A stretch of DNA of 44,301 nucleotides, taken from positions 1 through 44,301 of the forward strand of contig JAFMJD010000003.1 of assembly GCA_017853685.1 (NCBI GenBank). The letters run 5' to 3'. Source of the DNA: Actinomycetota bacterium (GTDB taxonomy: Bacteria; Actinomycetota; Acidimicrobiia; Acidimicrobiales; Ilumatobacteraceae). A program made the position numbers and the translations under genes. The notes under the pieces are model-generated. The model was not told the origin of the DNA and did not search any database. It saw only the letters and a program-made list of their open reading frames with translations. Positions 17,880 through 26,152 of this stretch are shown in pieces (positions within the stretch are counted from its first letter, which is position 1; every line of letters starts with the position of its first letter).

Positions 17880-19337
17880 ATGACGATGACCTGTCCGTTC
17901 CACTCGGTGCTCAACGAGGCGCTCGACCTCGACGGGGCCGGAGTCGCCGCAACAGCCGAACCGGTCGCCAAGAAAGAATTCCCGTTCATGCCCATCGGGC
18001 AGGCCTACGACATGGGCCACGCACCCGACGGCACCCCGTTGTTCGACCCGCGGATCCTCGACTCGGCCGAGTTCGCACGCAACCCGTATCCGTACTACCG
18101 GATCCTGCGTGACCACTATCCCGTGTATCACGACAAGCTGCACAACACGTACTGGATCACGCGGTACGACGACATCACCCGGTGCTATTTCGACGAGGAG
18201 GGTTTCAACACCATCCCGAAGGGATCGTCGTCCGGGGTGCTCGGCAACACCCAGTTGGAACTGTCGGGTGTGGAGCATCGTCGCCGCCGGAACCTGTACG
18301 GCCGGCATCTGGTGGGCCAGGCGCTCGAGAAGCGCATCTATGCCATCGAGCGACTCGCCGACAGCATGATCGAGTCGTGGCTGAGCGACTCGCCGCCCCC
18401 GGGTGTCACGCGCAACGCCGATGGCACCCTCACCATCGAGCTGGGGCTCGCCTTCGCGAACGAGTTCCCGATCCGTGTGGTGTGCCAGGTCCTCGGCATC
18501 CCCGATGAGGTGAAGGACAAGTTCTTCTACTGGTACTACTCGATGATGACGGGTCTGGGCGGTTCGGAGACTGCGCCGAATGGCATCCAGGCGCGCCAGG
18601 ACCTCGAGGACTATGTGTCCGAACTCGTGGAACTGCGTCGCCGCGAGCCGGGCTATCTCTACGACCACGCCGGCAAGGTGGTGGGCAAGGACATCATCAC
18701 CCAGCTGTGCGAGTCGGTGCTCGACGGCGACCATCTCTCCACCGAGGAGATCACCTCCAACATCGCCCTTATCGTGGGCGGCGGGGGCGAGACCACCCGC
18801 GGGGCCATCATGAACATGTGGTACCTGCTGCTGCTCCACCCCGAGCAGTTCGCAGCCGTTTCGGCCGAGGAAACACTGTGGGACACCGCGTTCCACGAGA
18901 CCCTGCGTTGCGCAAGCTCGATCGGTGGCCAGCCCCGTCACAACACCTACGACGTCGAACTGCACGGCGTGACGATCCCTGCCGGCTCGCTGTGCCAGAT
19001 GGTGGACTTCTCCGCCAACCACGACGACCGGATCTTCGCCAACCCCGAGTCATTCGACATCTTCCGTGCGGACCTCTACAGCGGAAAGATCATCCGGAGC
19101 GGGCACCACGAGGGAGGCCGCCACAGCCACATGGCCTTCGGTGTCGGCCCGCACCTCTGCCCCGGAGCATGGATCTCGCACCAGGAAGCCGTGGTGGGCT
19201 CGAAGTTGCTCCGCCGCCGCCTGAAGAAGGTGTCCATCCACACCGACAAGATGCCCAAGGATCTCGATGGCGTGTCGCTGCCGCCCATCGGTCTGGGCGC
19301 CATCCGTGAACTCTGGCTCGACATCGAGTTGGGCTGA
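17880..19337 (+). CDS. Cytochrome P450
   Basis: I-helix VGGGGETT, ExxR (HETLR), heme loop MAFGVGPHLCPGAW. Confidence 0.95.
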   Translation: MTMTCPFHSVLNEALDLDGAGVAATAEPVAKKEFPFMPIGQAYDMGHAPDGTPLFDPRILDSAEFARNPYPYYRILRDHYPVYHDKLHNTYWITRYDDITRCYFDEEGFNTIPKGSSSGVLGNTQLELSGVEHRRRRNLYGRHLVGQALEKRIYAIERLADSMIESWLSDSPPPGVTRNADGTLTIELGLAFANEFPIRVVCQVLGIPDEVKDKFFYWYYSMMTGLGGSETAPNGIQARQDLEDYVSELVELRRREPGYLYDHAGKVVGKDIITQLCESVLDGDHLSTEEITSNIALIVGGGGETTRGAIMNMWYLLLLHPEQFAAVSAEETLWDTAFHETLRCASSIGGQPRHNTYDVELHGVTIPAGSLCQMVDFSANHDDRIFANPESFDIFRADLYSGKIIRSGHHEGGRHSHMAFGVGPHLCPGAWISHQEAVVGSKLLRRRLKKVSIHTDKMPKDLDGVSLPPIGLGAIRELWLDIELG

Positions 19338-19358
19338 GCGCGCACCGCGGAACAGCAC

Positions 19359-20684
19359 ATGACTACTACCGATGACCTCGGCAGCAACCTCGAGTTGCCG
19401 CACCTCCCGCACAATGTCCGTGACGGCGCCGGGTTGCGCACGTACGAGATCTACCAACGTCAGCGAGTGCGTGACGCGACGCCGCTCATCAAGCCGCGCC
19501 AGTTGCGATCGCCCGAGTATCTCGTGGACCCGTACCCCGTGGTGGCGATCCTGCGTGAGAACTATCCGTGCTACCGCGACTGGGTCGGCAACTCGTTCTG
19601 GATCACGCAGTACGACGACGTCACCTCGGTGTTCGCCGACGATCTGAACTACGAGACGCGTCCGAAGCTCTGGTACTACGACATGGTGGGCTTCGGCCGG
19701 AACCTCGGTGCGGAGATGCCGGTGCTCTGGAACCGTTCGCACACGTGGCAGCAACAGGCGGAGCCGCTCGCCAACCGGATCGTGGACGAGATCTGTGCGC
19801 TCGGCAGCGCCACCGATCTCGCCACCGAATTCGTGGCCCGCTACGCGCTCGAACTGCTTGCGCTGCGACTCGGTCTCCCGCGCGAAGACTTCAACACCTT
19901 CGTGGAGCGCTACCTCCGCATGCAGCGCGGCTATCTCTGGGAGCCGCGTGCAGCACAGGCCGGACGCAGCGCCATCGCCGAACTGGTGGCGTACTTCCGT
20001 CCTCTGCTGGAGCAGCGCCGGCGGACCCCAGGCGACGATCTGCTCTCGGTCATTGCCGCGCTCGATCTCGACGGTGGTGCGGCCACCGCAGAAGACGTGG
20101 TGGTGACGCTGCTCGAGGAGGACCACCAGACGCTGCACGGGGCCATGGCGAACCTGTGGTACCTGTTGCTCACGCACCCGGATCAGTACTCGCTGCTGCG
20201 CGACGACCGCCGATGGGTGCGCTTCGCGTACCAGGAGACGTTGCGTCACTCCACGCCCGTCATCACGGCGGAGAAGTTCACGTTGCACGAGGTGGAGCGC
20301 TTCGGCCGTGTGCTGCCCGAGGGCGCACTGATGCTGCTGTCGGCGGCAGCCGCCAACCGTGATCCACGCCAGTTCGACGACCCGGACCGCTTCGATGTGC
20401 AGCGTCGGGACATCTGCCAGCGCGAGCCCCGGGGTACGTACCGCGCCGATGGTCTGCCTGCCGGTGTGGCCTTCGGGCCCGGGAGGCCGTCGAACTATCC
20501 GGCCGTGCCCGAGGATCGACCGATGTCGCTGTGGGCGCTCACCCGCGACGCAGTGGTCACCGGATCACGGGTGCTCCTCGACCGCCTGCCCGATCTGCGT
20601 CTTGCGCCGGGTGCCACCCCGGTGCTGCGTTCGCTGCGTTGGGGTGAGATGCACACGTGCTGGAGCCTCCCGGTCGTCTACTGA
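19359..20684 (+). CDS. P450-fold protein lacking the axial heme Cys (Asn at that position); putative pseudoenzyme
   Basis: ExxR retained (YQETLRHS), NLWYLLLTHPDQ helix as in neighbouring P450, but heme loop reads VAFGPGRPSNYPAV and I-helix LLEEDHQTLHGAM. Confidence 0.88.
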   Translation: MTTTDDLGSNLELPHLPHNVRDGAGLRTYEIYQRQRVRDATPLIKPRQLRSPEYLVDPYPVVAILRENYPCYRDWVGNSFWITQYDDVTSVFADDLNYETRPKLWYYDMVGFGRNLGAEMPVLWNRSHTWQQQAEPLANRIVDEICALGSATDLATEFVARYALELLALRLGLPREDFNTFVERYLRMQRGYLWEPRAAQAGRSAIAELVAYFRPLLEQRRRTPGDDLLSVIAALDLDGGAATAEDVVVTLLEEDHQTLHGAMANLWYLLLTHPDQYSLLRDDRRWVRFAYQETLRHSTPVITAEKFTLHEVERFGRVLPEGALMLLSAAAANRDPRQFDDPDRFDVQRRDICQREPRGTYRADGLPAGVAFGPGRPSNYPAVPEDRPMSLWALTRDAVVTGSRVLLDRLPDLRLAPGATPVLRSLRWGEMHTCWSLPVVY

Positions 20685-21745
20685 CGTCGGGTCGAACATT
20701 GCACGTCACTGCAGACGACCGCAGCGGCGCCATGGAGGCTGCTGCCCTGTGTGCCGACGCCGGTTGGGACGCAGTGGTGTGCAGTTGGGATGGCGAGCCG
20801 GTGCCGACGGAGGCGGGTGTCGACGGTGTGGTGGTCACCGACCTGCGCTCGCGCCATGTGTCCGGTGACGCCGCGGTGCTGAGGATGCGTGCGGCAGTTC
20901 GTCGCACGGGACCGGTGCGCGTCCACAAGATCGACTCCACGCTGCGCGGGAACTGGGCCGCCGAACTCGGCGAACTCGCTCAGCAGGGTCCGGTGGTGCT
21001 CATCCCTGCCTATCCGCAGGCGGGGCGCACGTGTGAGGACGGTGTGGTGCTGGTGGACGGCGTTCCGGTTCACCGGGCGGGTTTCGGTGCCGATCTGCGG
21101 TCGGCAACGAAGTCGAGTCGTCCCGCAGAGGTGCTCGATGCGGTGCAGGCGAAAGATGCCGATGGCCTGCGTGGCTGGCTGGGCTCGACGTCATCGGGCA
21201 TCTGTGTGTGCGATGCGCGCACCGATGCCGATATCTCGGCGCTGGTGATTGCGGCGCTGGCCGCCGACGGGGTGGTGCTCGCCGGACCGGCATCGATCGT
21301 GGGCGCGGTGGCCCGTGTGCTGGCGTCGTCGCCCAGCTCGTCGGTACCAACCATCCCGTCGGGGAATGCCGTGGTGGTGTGCGGCAGTCGCCACCCGCGC
21401 AGTGTTGCCCAGGCCGATGCCGTGGAGGGGCGGCACGACGTGGCGGTGATCCGGCCACCCGCTCATCTGCGCGCCCACGCCGAGATTGTTGCGCTCGAAC
21501 TCGCGGGCAGGGCACACGACGCCGTGGCCGAACGTGGGGCATCGCTGGTGGTGCTCCTCGGTGGCGATACCGCCGAGGCATTCATCGGTCAGCGGGTGGT
21601 GCGCGTGCGGGGGAGCGTTGGGGTCGGGATGGCGCTGGGAACCCTGTCGCTCGGTTCCTCGGACATCACGATCGTCACCAAACCCGGTGGATTCGGCGAT
21701 GATCGTGCGGTGAGCGATCTGCTGGACCGACGAGGTGCTCGGTGA
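20657..21745 (+). CDS. Four-carbon acid sugar kinase family protein (DUF1537)
   Basis: LHVTADDRSGAMEAAALCADAG, HKIDSTLRGNWAAEL, VVVLLGGDTAEAF, TIVTKPGGFG; alternative TTG start at 20699. Confidence 0.88.
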   Translation: MLEPPGRLLTSGRTLHVTADDRSGAMEAAALCADAGWDAVVCSWDGEPVPTEAGVDGVVVTDLRSRHVSGDAAVLRMRAAVRRTGPVRVHKIDSTLRGNWAAELGELAQQGPVVLIPAYPQAGRTCEDGVVLVDGVPVHRAGFGADLRSATKSSRPAEVLDAVQAKDADGLRGWLGSTSSGICVCDARTDADISALVIAALAADGVVLAGPASIVGAVARVLASSPSSSVPTIPSGNAVVVCGSRHPRSVAQADAVEGRHDVAVIRPPAHLRAHAEIVALELAGRAHDAVAERGASLVVLLGGDTAEAFIGQRVVRVRGSVGVGMALGTLSLGSSDITIVTKPGGFGDDRAVSDLLDRRGAR

Positions 21746-22680
21746 GTGCCCCCATCGCGATCACCATGGGCGATGCGTCCGGTGTGGGACCCGAGATCGT
21801 CCTGCGACGCTTTGCCGCGGGACTGCTCCCCGACGACGTGGTGGTGTACGGAGATCTTGCGATTCTGCGTCGTGGCGCCGAACTCCTGGGCCTCGATGTG
21901 CAACTCGATCACCTCGATGTGGTGGACCTCGGTGTGCTGCGTGCATCGGACCATCGCCCCGGCGTGATCGACGCGGCCGCCGGTCGCGCGGCCCGCGAGT
22001 ACGTCCTGCGTGCCACCGATGACGCACTCGCCGGCAGGGTTCGCGCGGTGGTCACCATGCCGATGAACAAAGAGGCCACACAGCTGAGCGATCCCGTTTT
22101 TGTGGGTCACACCGAGCTGATCGCTGCGCGCTGCGGGGTTCGCAGCTTCTCGATGATGCTTGTGGCTGGCGACCTCGCAGTGACCCACGTGAGCACCCAC
22201 GTCTCGTTGAGCGAGGCCATCGCCCGGGTCACCACCGATCGTGTGCACGAGGTGATCGCACTCACGCACCGCACCCTGCAACCCTTCCGCCCATCCCCTC
22301 GCATTGCCGTGTGCGGTCTCAATCCGCACGCTGGCGAGCACGGACTTTTCGGCGACGAGGACAGCCGCTTCATCGCTCCCGCAATCGATCGGGCGTGCAA
22401 CGAGGGAATCGACGCATCGGGCCCGCACCCGGCCGACACCGTGTTCCACCAAGCGGTGCACCGGCAGCGCTTCGACGCCATTGTGTGCATGTACCACGAT
22501 CAGGGTCATACCCCGATGAAACTGCTCGCCTTCGAGTCGGGCGTGAACGTCACGATCGGATTGCCCATCGTGCGTACGTCGGTGGACCACGGCACGGCGT
22601 TCGACATTGCGTGGCGTGGCGAGGCATTCACCGAATCGCTCGACCACGCGCTCGACTGGGCGCGCCGCCTCTCGCCCTAG
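21742..22680 (+). CDS. PdxA/PdxA2 family 4-phosphohydroxy acid dehydrogenase
   Basis: PIAITMGDASGVGPEIVLR, VTMPMNKEA, MYHDQGHTPMKLLAFESGVNVTIGLPIVRTSVDHGTAFDIAW; GTGA-type overlap with DUF1537 gene. Confidence 0.92.
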   Translation: MSAPIAITMGDASGVGPEIVLRRFAAGLLPDDVVVYGDLAILRRGAELLGLDVQLDHLDVVDLGVLRASDHRPGVIDAAAGRAAREYVLRATDDALAGRVRAVVTMPMNKEATQLSDPVFVGHTELIAARCGVRSFSMMLVAGDLAVTHVSTHVSLSEAIARVTTDRVHEVIALTHRTLQPFRPSPRIAVCGLNPHAGEHGLFGDEDSRFIAPAIDRACNEGIDASGPHPADTVFHQAVHRQRFDAIVCMYHDQGHTPMKLLAFESGVNVTIGLPIVRTSVDHGTAFDIAWRGEAFTESLDHALDWARRLSP

Positions 22681-22686
22681 GGGTGT

Positions 22687-23151
22687 TCAGTCCCGGCCGA
22701 CCGCCACGAAGTTGCCGACGATGGTGAGTTCGTTGCCGAGGCGCTGCTCCACCAACTGCTCCACCGTGCGCACATCGTTCGGGTTGCCCTCGGCGAAGGC
22801 TGCGTCGGCAAGCGACGAGAGCAGTTCGGCGGCGCTGTCGTAGGCAGCACCGACTTCGGCGAGGTGCAGGCTGGACGTGCGAACCGATCGGTATGCGGCC
22901 AGCGCACGAGCCACCGACGCGGCCCCCGGGTTGCGGCCCACGTAATCGGCTGCAGCGGACTCGACCGCGTTGGCCTCATCGATCATCCATGCGATCTCGT
23001 GGGCGGTTCGCACCGAGAGCGAATCGAGGATCGACGTCATCATCTGCACCGCAACGATGTGGGTCGGGTCGGTGAGCACCGGCGCGATCTTCTCGTTGAG
23101 CTCGGCCTTGATGGTCTGCAGGAGCTGCGGAGTGGTGGGGCGGGCAATCAT
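22687..23151 (-). CDS. Small protein, candidate DUF6285/LvaB-like partner of the adjacent phosphotransferase
   Basis: MIARPTTPQLLQTIKAELNEKIAPVLTDPTHIVAVQMMTSILDSLSVRTAHEIAWM...; overlaps the end of the APH-family gene. Confidence 0.6.
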   Translation of the reverse strand: MIARPTTPQLLQTIKAELNEKIAPVLTDPTHIVAVQMMTSILDSLSVRTAHEIAWMIDEANAVESAAADYVGRNPGAASVARALAAYRSVRTSSLHLAEVGAAYDSAAELLSSLADAAFAEGNPNDVRTVEQLVEQRLGNELTIVGNFVAVGRD

Positions 23152-24182
23152 CAGGCGTTCTCCTTCGTCCAATGGCCGGCGAGGCGCATCGAGGTGATCC
23201 ACGTGGCGTGCATGAACGGCATCGCATTGGTCATGTAGGCCACCGAGGACCCCATGGTCTCGCCGTTGGCGATCCGGGCCGTCATCTTGATGAGGTTGAA
23301 GAACACCCCAGCAGAACTCTGAACCGTGAAGTAGGCGATGGTGGCCGGGTTCACGACCTCTTCGGAGAGTCCGGTCAGTTCCCGGTAACTCGCGAGGAAC
23401 GAGTCCTTGTCGTTCTCGATGGCATCGGGCGGCATCGACATGTGCGCGAGCACCCACCACCCGAGGTCTTCGCGTGGGTCGCCGATGTGGGCGAGTTCCC
23501 AGTCGATCATGTGGTACTTGCCCGTGCCGTGCTGGACGAGCACATTGGGTCCCTGGAAATCGCCGTGCACGAGACGCAGCGGCGTCTCGGGTGGGCGGTG
23601 AGCATCGAGCCATGCGGCAACCACACGCAGGAACGGCTCGTGCTCGGCGTGGGCGGCCTCGGCGGTCCGCCACGATGCGATGCACTCGTCGAGGTACGCA
23701 CTCCACGAAGCGGGGCGGCGCACGCCTGCGGGAAGGCGATCGATCGGGAAGTTGTGCACGCTGGCGATCGCCTCGGCGAGTTGCCGTGTGTACTGCCGGT
23801 TCGACTCCGGTGTGCCGCGCTGGGTGAGCATGTGCAGCGAATCGCACTCGAGGTTCTCGCTGATGAACGCCGGACTGCCGAGTTCGTCGCCGGTCGGGTC
23901 GAACCACAGCGGCTTCGGAAGACGCACCGAGCCCTCCGTGTCGAGCGCCTGGAGCAACTCCCATTCGTAGGTGCGGTCGGTGTCGAGGATCGACTGTCCG
24001 GGCGGCGGGTCTGCCCGCATCACGTACCCGCGCCGGCCGTTGGCGTCCTCGGCCCAGAACCGTGACATCGCTCGGCTGTACCCACCGGTGATCGGCGTGT
24101 AGTCGTGGATCGTCACCGGACCGGCGCCGTCGTTGCGGCGACCCAGAAATGCGGTCAACCGCGCAATCGCTTCATCACTCAT
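23151..24182 (-). CDS. Phosphotransferase (APH) family protein, ACAD10/11- or LvaA-like
   Basis: LVHGDFQGPNVLVQHGTGKYHMIDWELAHIGDPREDLGWW; RBS-like GGAGGCCTCC. Confidence 0.9.
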   Translation of the reverse strand: MSDEAIARLTAFLGRRNDGAGPVTIHDYTPITGGYSRAMSRFWAEDANGRRGYVMRADPPPGQSILDTDRTYEWELLQALDTEGSVRLPKPLWFDPTGDELGSPAFISENLECDSLHMLTQRGTPESNRQYTRQLAEAIASVHNFPIDRLPAGVRRPASWSAYLDECIASWRTAEAAHAEHEPFLRVVAAWLDAHRPPETPLRLVHGDFQGPNVLVQHGTGKYHMIDWELAHIGDPREDLGWWVLAHMSMPPDAIENDKDSFLASYRELTGLSEEVVNPATIAYFTVQSSAGVFFNLIKMTARIANGETMGSSVAYMTNAMPFMHATWITSMRLAGHWTKENA

Positions 24183-24226
24183 GGAGGCCTCCCCAGACGT
24201 GCCCGAGTGGGGACATTGTTGCCGCT

Positions 24227-24238
24227 GTGCCCGGGCAC
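24227..24238. promoter_or_regulatory. 12-bp perfect palindrome between divergent genes (candidate operator)
   Basis: GTGCCCGGGCAC between starts 24182(-) and 24307(+). Confidence 0.35.
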
Positions 24239-24294
24239 CGTCCAGACCGCGGACCGTCTCGGTTGCGAAAGGGGCAGCGTGGTGGCCGTGGGAC

Positions 24295-24300
24295 TACGGT
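24295..24300 (+). promoter_or_regulatory. Putative -10 (TACGGT), leaderless promoter
   Basis: TACGGT, 6 nt, ATG at 24307. Confidence 0.5.
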
Positions 24301-24306
24301 TCGGCC

Positions 24307-24795
24307 ATGACCACGCTCGAAGTTCTCGCCGCCAAGGATGCGATCACCGATGCCTGCAAGCGCTACTGCCGCGGCATCGATCGCTGTGATGCCGATCTGG
24401 TGAAGTCGGCCTACCACGCCGACGCCTACGACGATCACGGCACCTTCAAGGGAAACGCCTGGGAGTTCGCCGATCTGGCGACGCAGTCGCTCAAGCGATA
24501 CCTCGCCACCATGCACGCCACGATGAACCATCTCATCAGCGACGTGGACACGGTTTCGGGCACTGCACAGGGTGAGATCTACGTGACCGCGTACCACCTG
24601 CGTGAGGCCGACGGGAAGAAAGTGGTGGACGTCTGGTGGGGTCGTTACATCGACGAGTACAGCCGCAAGGGTGACGACTGGCGGATCTCGAGCCGTGTCG
24701 TGGTGCACGAGTGGACCGCCCAGATGCCCATCGAGCAGGCCATGCCGATCCCGGCCGAGATGTTCCGTGCCGGTTCGTTCGACCGCAAGGCCTGA
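24307..24795 (+). CDS. SnoaL-like / nuclear transport factor 2 family protein
   Basis: AAKDAITDACKRYCRGIDRCDADLVKSAYHADAYDDHGTFKGNAWEFADL. Confidence 0.88.
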   Translation: MTTLEVLAAKDAITDACKRYCRGIDRCDADLVKSAYHADAYDDHGTFKGNAWEFADLATQSLKRYLATMHATMNHLISDVDTVSGTAQGEIYVTAYHLREADGKKVVDVWWGRYIDEYSRKGDDWRISSRVVVHEWTAQMPIEQAMPIPAEMFRAGSFDRKA

Positions 24796-24807
24796 GGGGA
24801 GCACAGC

Positions 24808-25284
24808 ATGAGCCAACGTCATCCCGACCCCGTCGTCCAGTCGATTCTCGATCGCAACGAGGTCTACGACCTCGTGGTGCGCTACGCCCGCGCGCTCGAT
24901 GAGCGCAACTGGACGCTGCTCGAGAGTTGCTTCCTGCCCGAGGCCACCTACGCCTATCCGAACGGCAGCTCGGGAAGTGCTGCAGAGATCGTCGACCGGT
25001 GCAGCAACGCCCTCACGCGTCTCGACGCCAGCCAACACCTGCTGGGCAACATCGAGATCACGGTGAACGGCGACACGGCCAACACGATCGTGTACTTCCA
25101 GGCGCAGCACGTGAAGATGGGAACTCCGGGCGGCAACACGTTCATCATCGCCGGCTCGTACCGTGACCGCGTGGTCCGCACGCCCGACGGCTGGCGGATT
25201 GCGCACCGGGATCAGGACTATGCGTGGATGGATGGAAACCCCGGCGTGGTAGCACGCCCCGAGTCGATGAGTGTGCAGTCATGA
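24808..25284 (+). CDS. SnoaL-like / nuclear transport factor 2 family protein
   Basis: VQSILDRNEVYDLVVRYARALDERNWTLLESCFLPEATYAYPNG; RBS GGGGAG. Confidence 0.88.
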   Translation: MSQRHPDPVVQSILDRNEVYDLVVRYARALDERNWTLLESCFLPEATYAYPNGSSGSAAEIVDRCSNALTRLDASQHLLGNIEITVNGDTANTIVYFQAQHVKMGTPGGNTFIIAGSYRDRVVRTPDGWRIAHRDQDYAWMDGNPGVVARPESMSVQS

Positions 25285-26114
25285 GTCAGCGTCTGGCAGG
25301 CAAGGTCGCCCTGGTTACCGGTGGCGCCAGTGGTATCGGTGAAGGCATCGTGCGTCGCTTCGTGGAGGAAGGCGCCCGGGTGATGATCACCGACATCCAG
25401 GACGACCGCGGTCGCGCCATCGCTGCCGAACTCGGAAGCGCTGCGGCGTACACGCACGCCGATGTTGCCGTGGAGGCCGATGTTGCCGGTGCGGTCGACG
25501 CGGCAGTGGCCGCCTTCGGGCGTCTCGACTGCATGGTGAACAACGCGGGCATCCTGGGCGCGATCGGTCCGATCGCGCAGATCGGCTACGACTCGTGGCA
25601 CCGCACGATGGACGTGCTGCTCTCGAGCGTCTTCCTCGGCATCAAGCACGCGGCGCGGGTGATGATCCCCCAGGGCGGCGGCAACATCATCAGCACGGCA
25701 AGCACCGCCGGCGTGCGTGCGGGTCTCGGTCCGCACGTCTACACCGCCGCCAAGCACGGCGTGGTGGGACTCTCGCAGTCGGTGGCCACCGAACTCGGGC
25801 CCCACGGCATCCGGGTGAATGTGATTGCGCCGGGCGGCACCGTGAGCGGCCTCACGTCGCATCTGGTTACCGGTGACCACACGGCGCTCGAGAAAGCCGG
25901 CCGGATCATCGGTGCCAGCAACCCGCTGCGCCGTGCCGGTCAGCCCGCCGACATCGCCAACGCCGCGCTGTACCTCGCATCCGACGAGGCCAGTTTTGTG
26001 AACGGTGCCGTGCTGGTGGTGGACGCCGCCGGCGAGACCATCGGCGACCGCAACGGACGGTTCGTGGAGATGGGCTCGCAGATCGTGCAGGAGGCCGGCC
26101 GCACGGGTCTGTGA
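25281..26114 (+). CDS. SDR family oxidoreductase
   Basis: TGGASGIGEGI, NNAG, YTAAKHG; ATGA overlap with upstream gene. Confidence 0.92.
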   Translation: MSQRLAGKVALVTGGASGIGEGIVRRFVEEGARVMITDIQDDRGRAIAAELGSAAAYTHADVAVEADVAGAVDAAVAAFGRLDCMVNNAGILGAIGPIAQIGYDSWHRTMDVLLSSVFLGIKHAARVMIPQGGGNIISTASTAGVRAGLGPHVYTAAKHGVVGLSQSVATELGPHGIRVNVIAPGGTVSGLTSHLVTGDHTALEKAGRIIGASNPLRRAGQPADIANAALYLASDEASFVNGAVLVVDAAGETIGDRNGRFVEMGSQIVQEAGRTGL

Positions 26115-26140
26115 CCCCGGACCGCACCCCGGGCCGTCAC

Positions 26141-26146
26141 TAGACT
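26141..26146 (+). promoter_or_regulatory. Putative -10 (TAGACT), leaderless promoter
   Basis: TAGACT, 6 nt, ATG at 26153. Confidence 0.5.
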
Positions 26147-26152
26147 GCGCCC

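Noticed and set aside
20460-20530. Possible frameshift that destroyed the P450 heme-loop Cys
   Set aside because: Both alternate frames were read across the loop; neither gives FxxGxxxCxG, and the frame stays coding-like on both sides.
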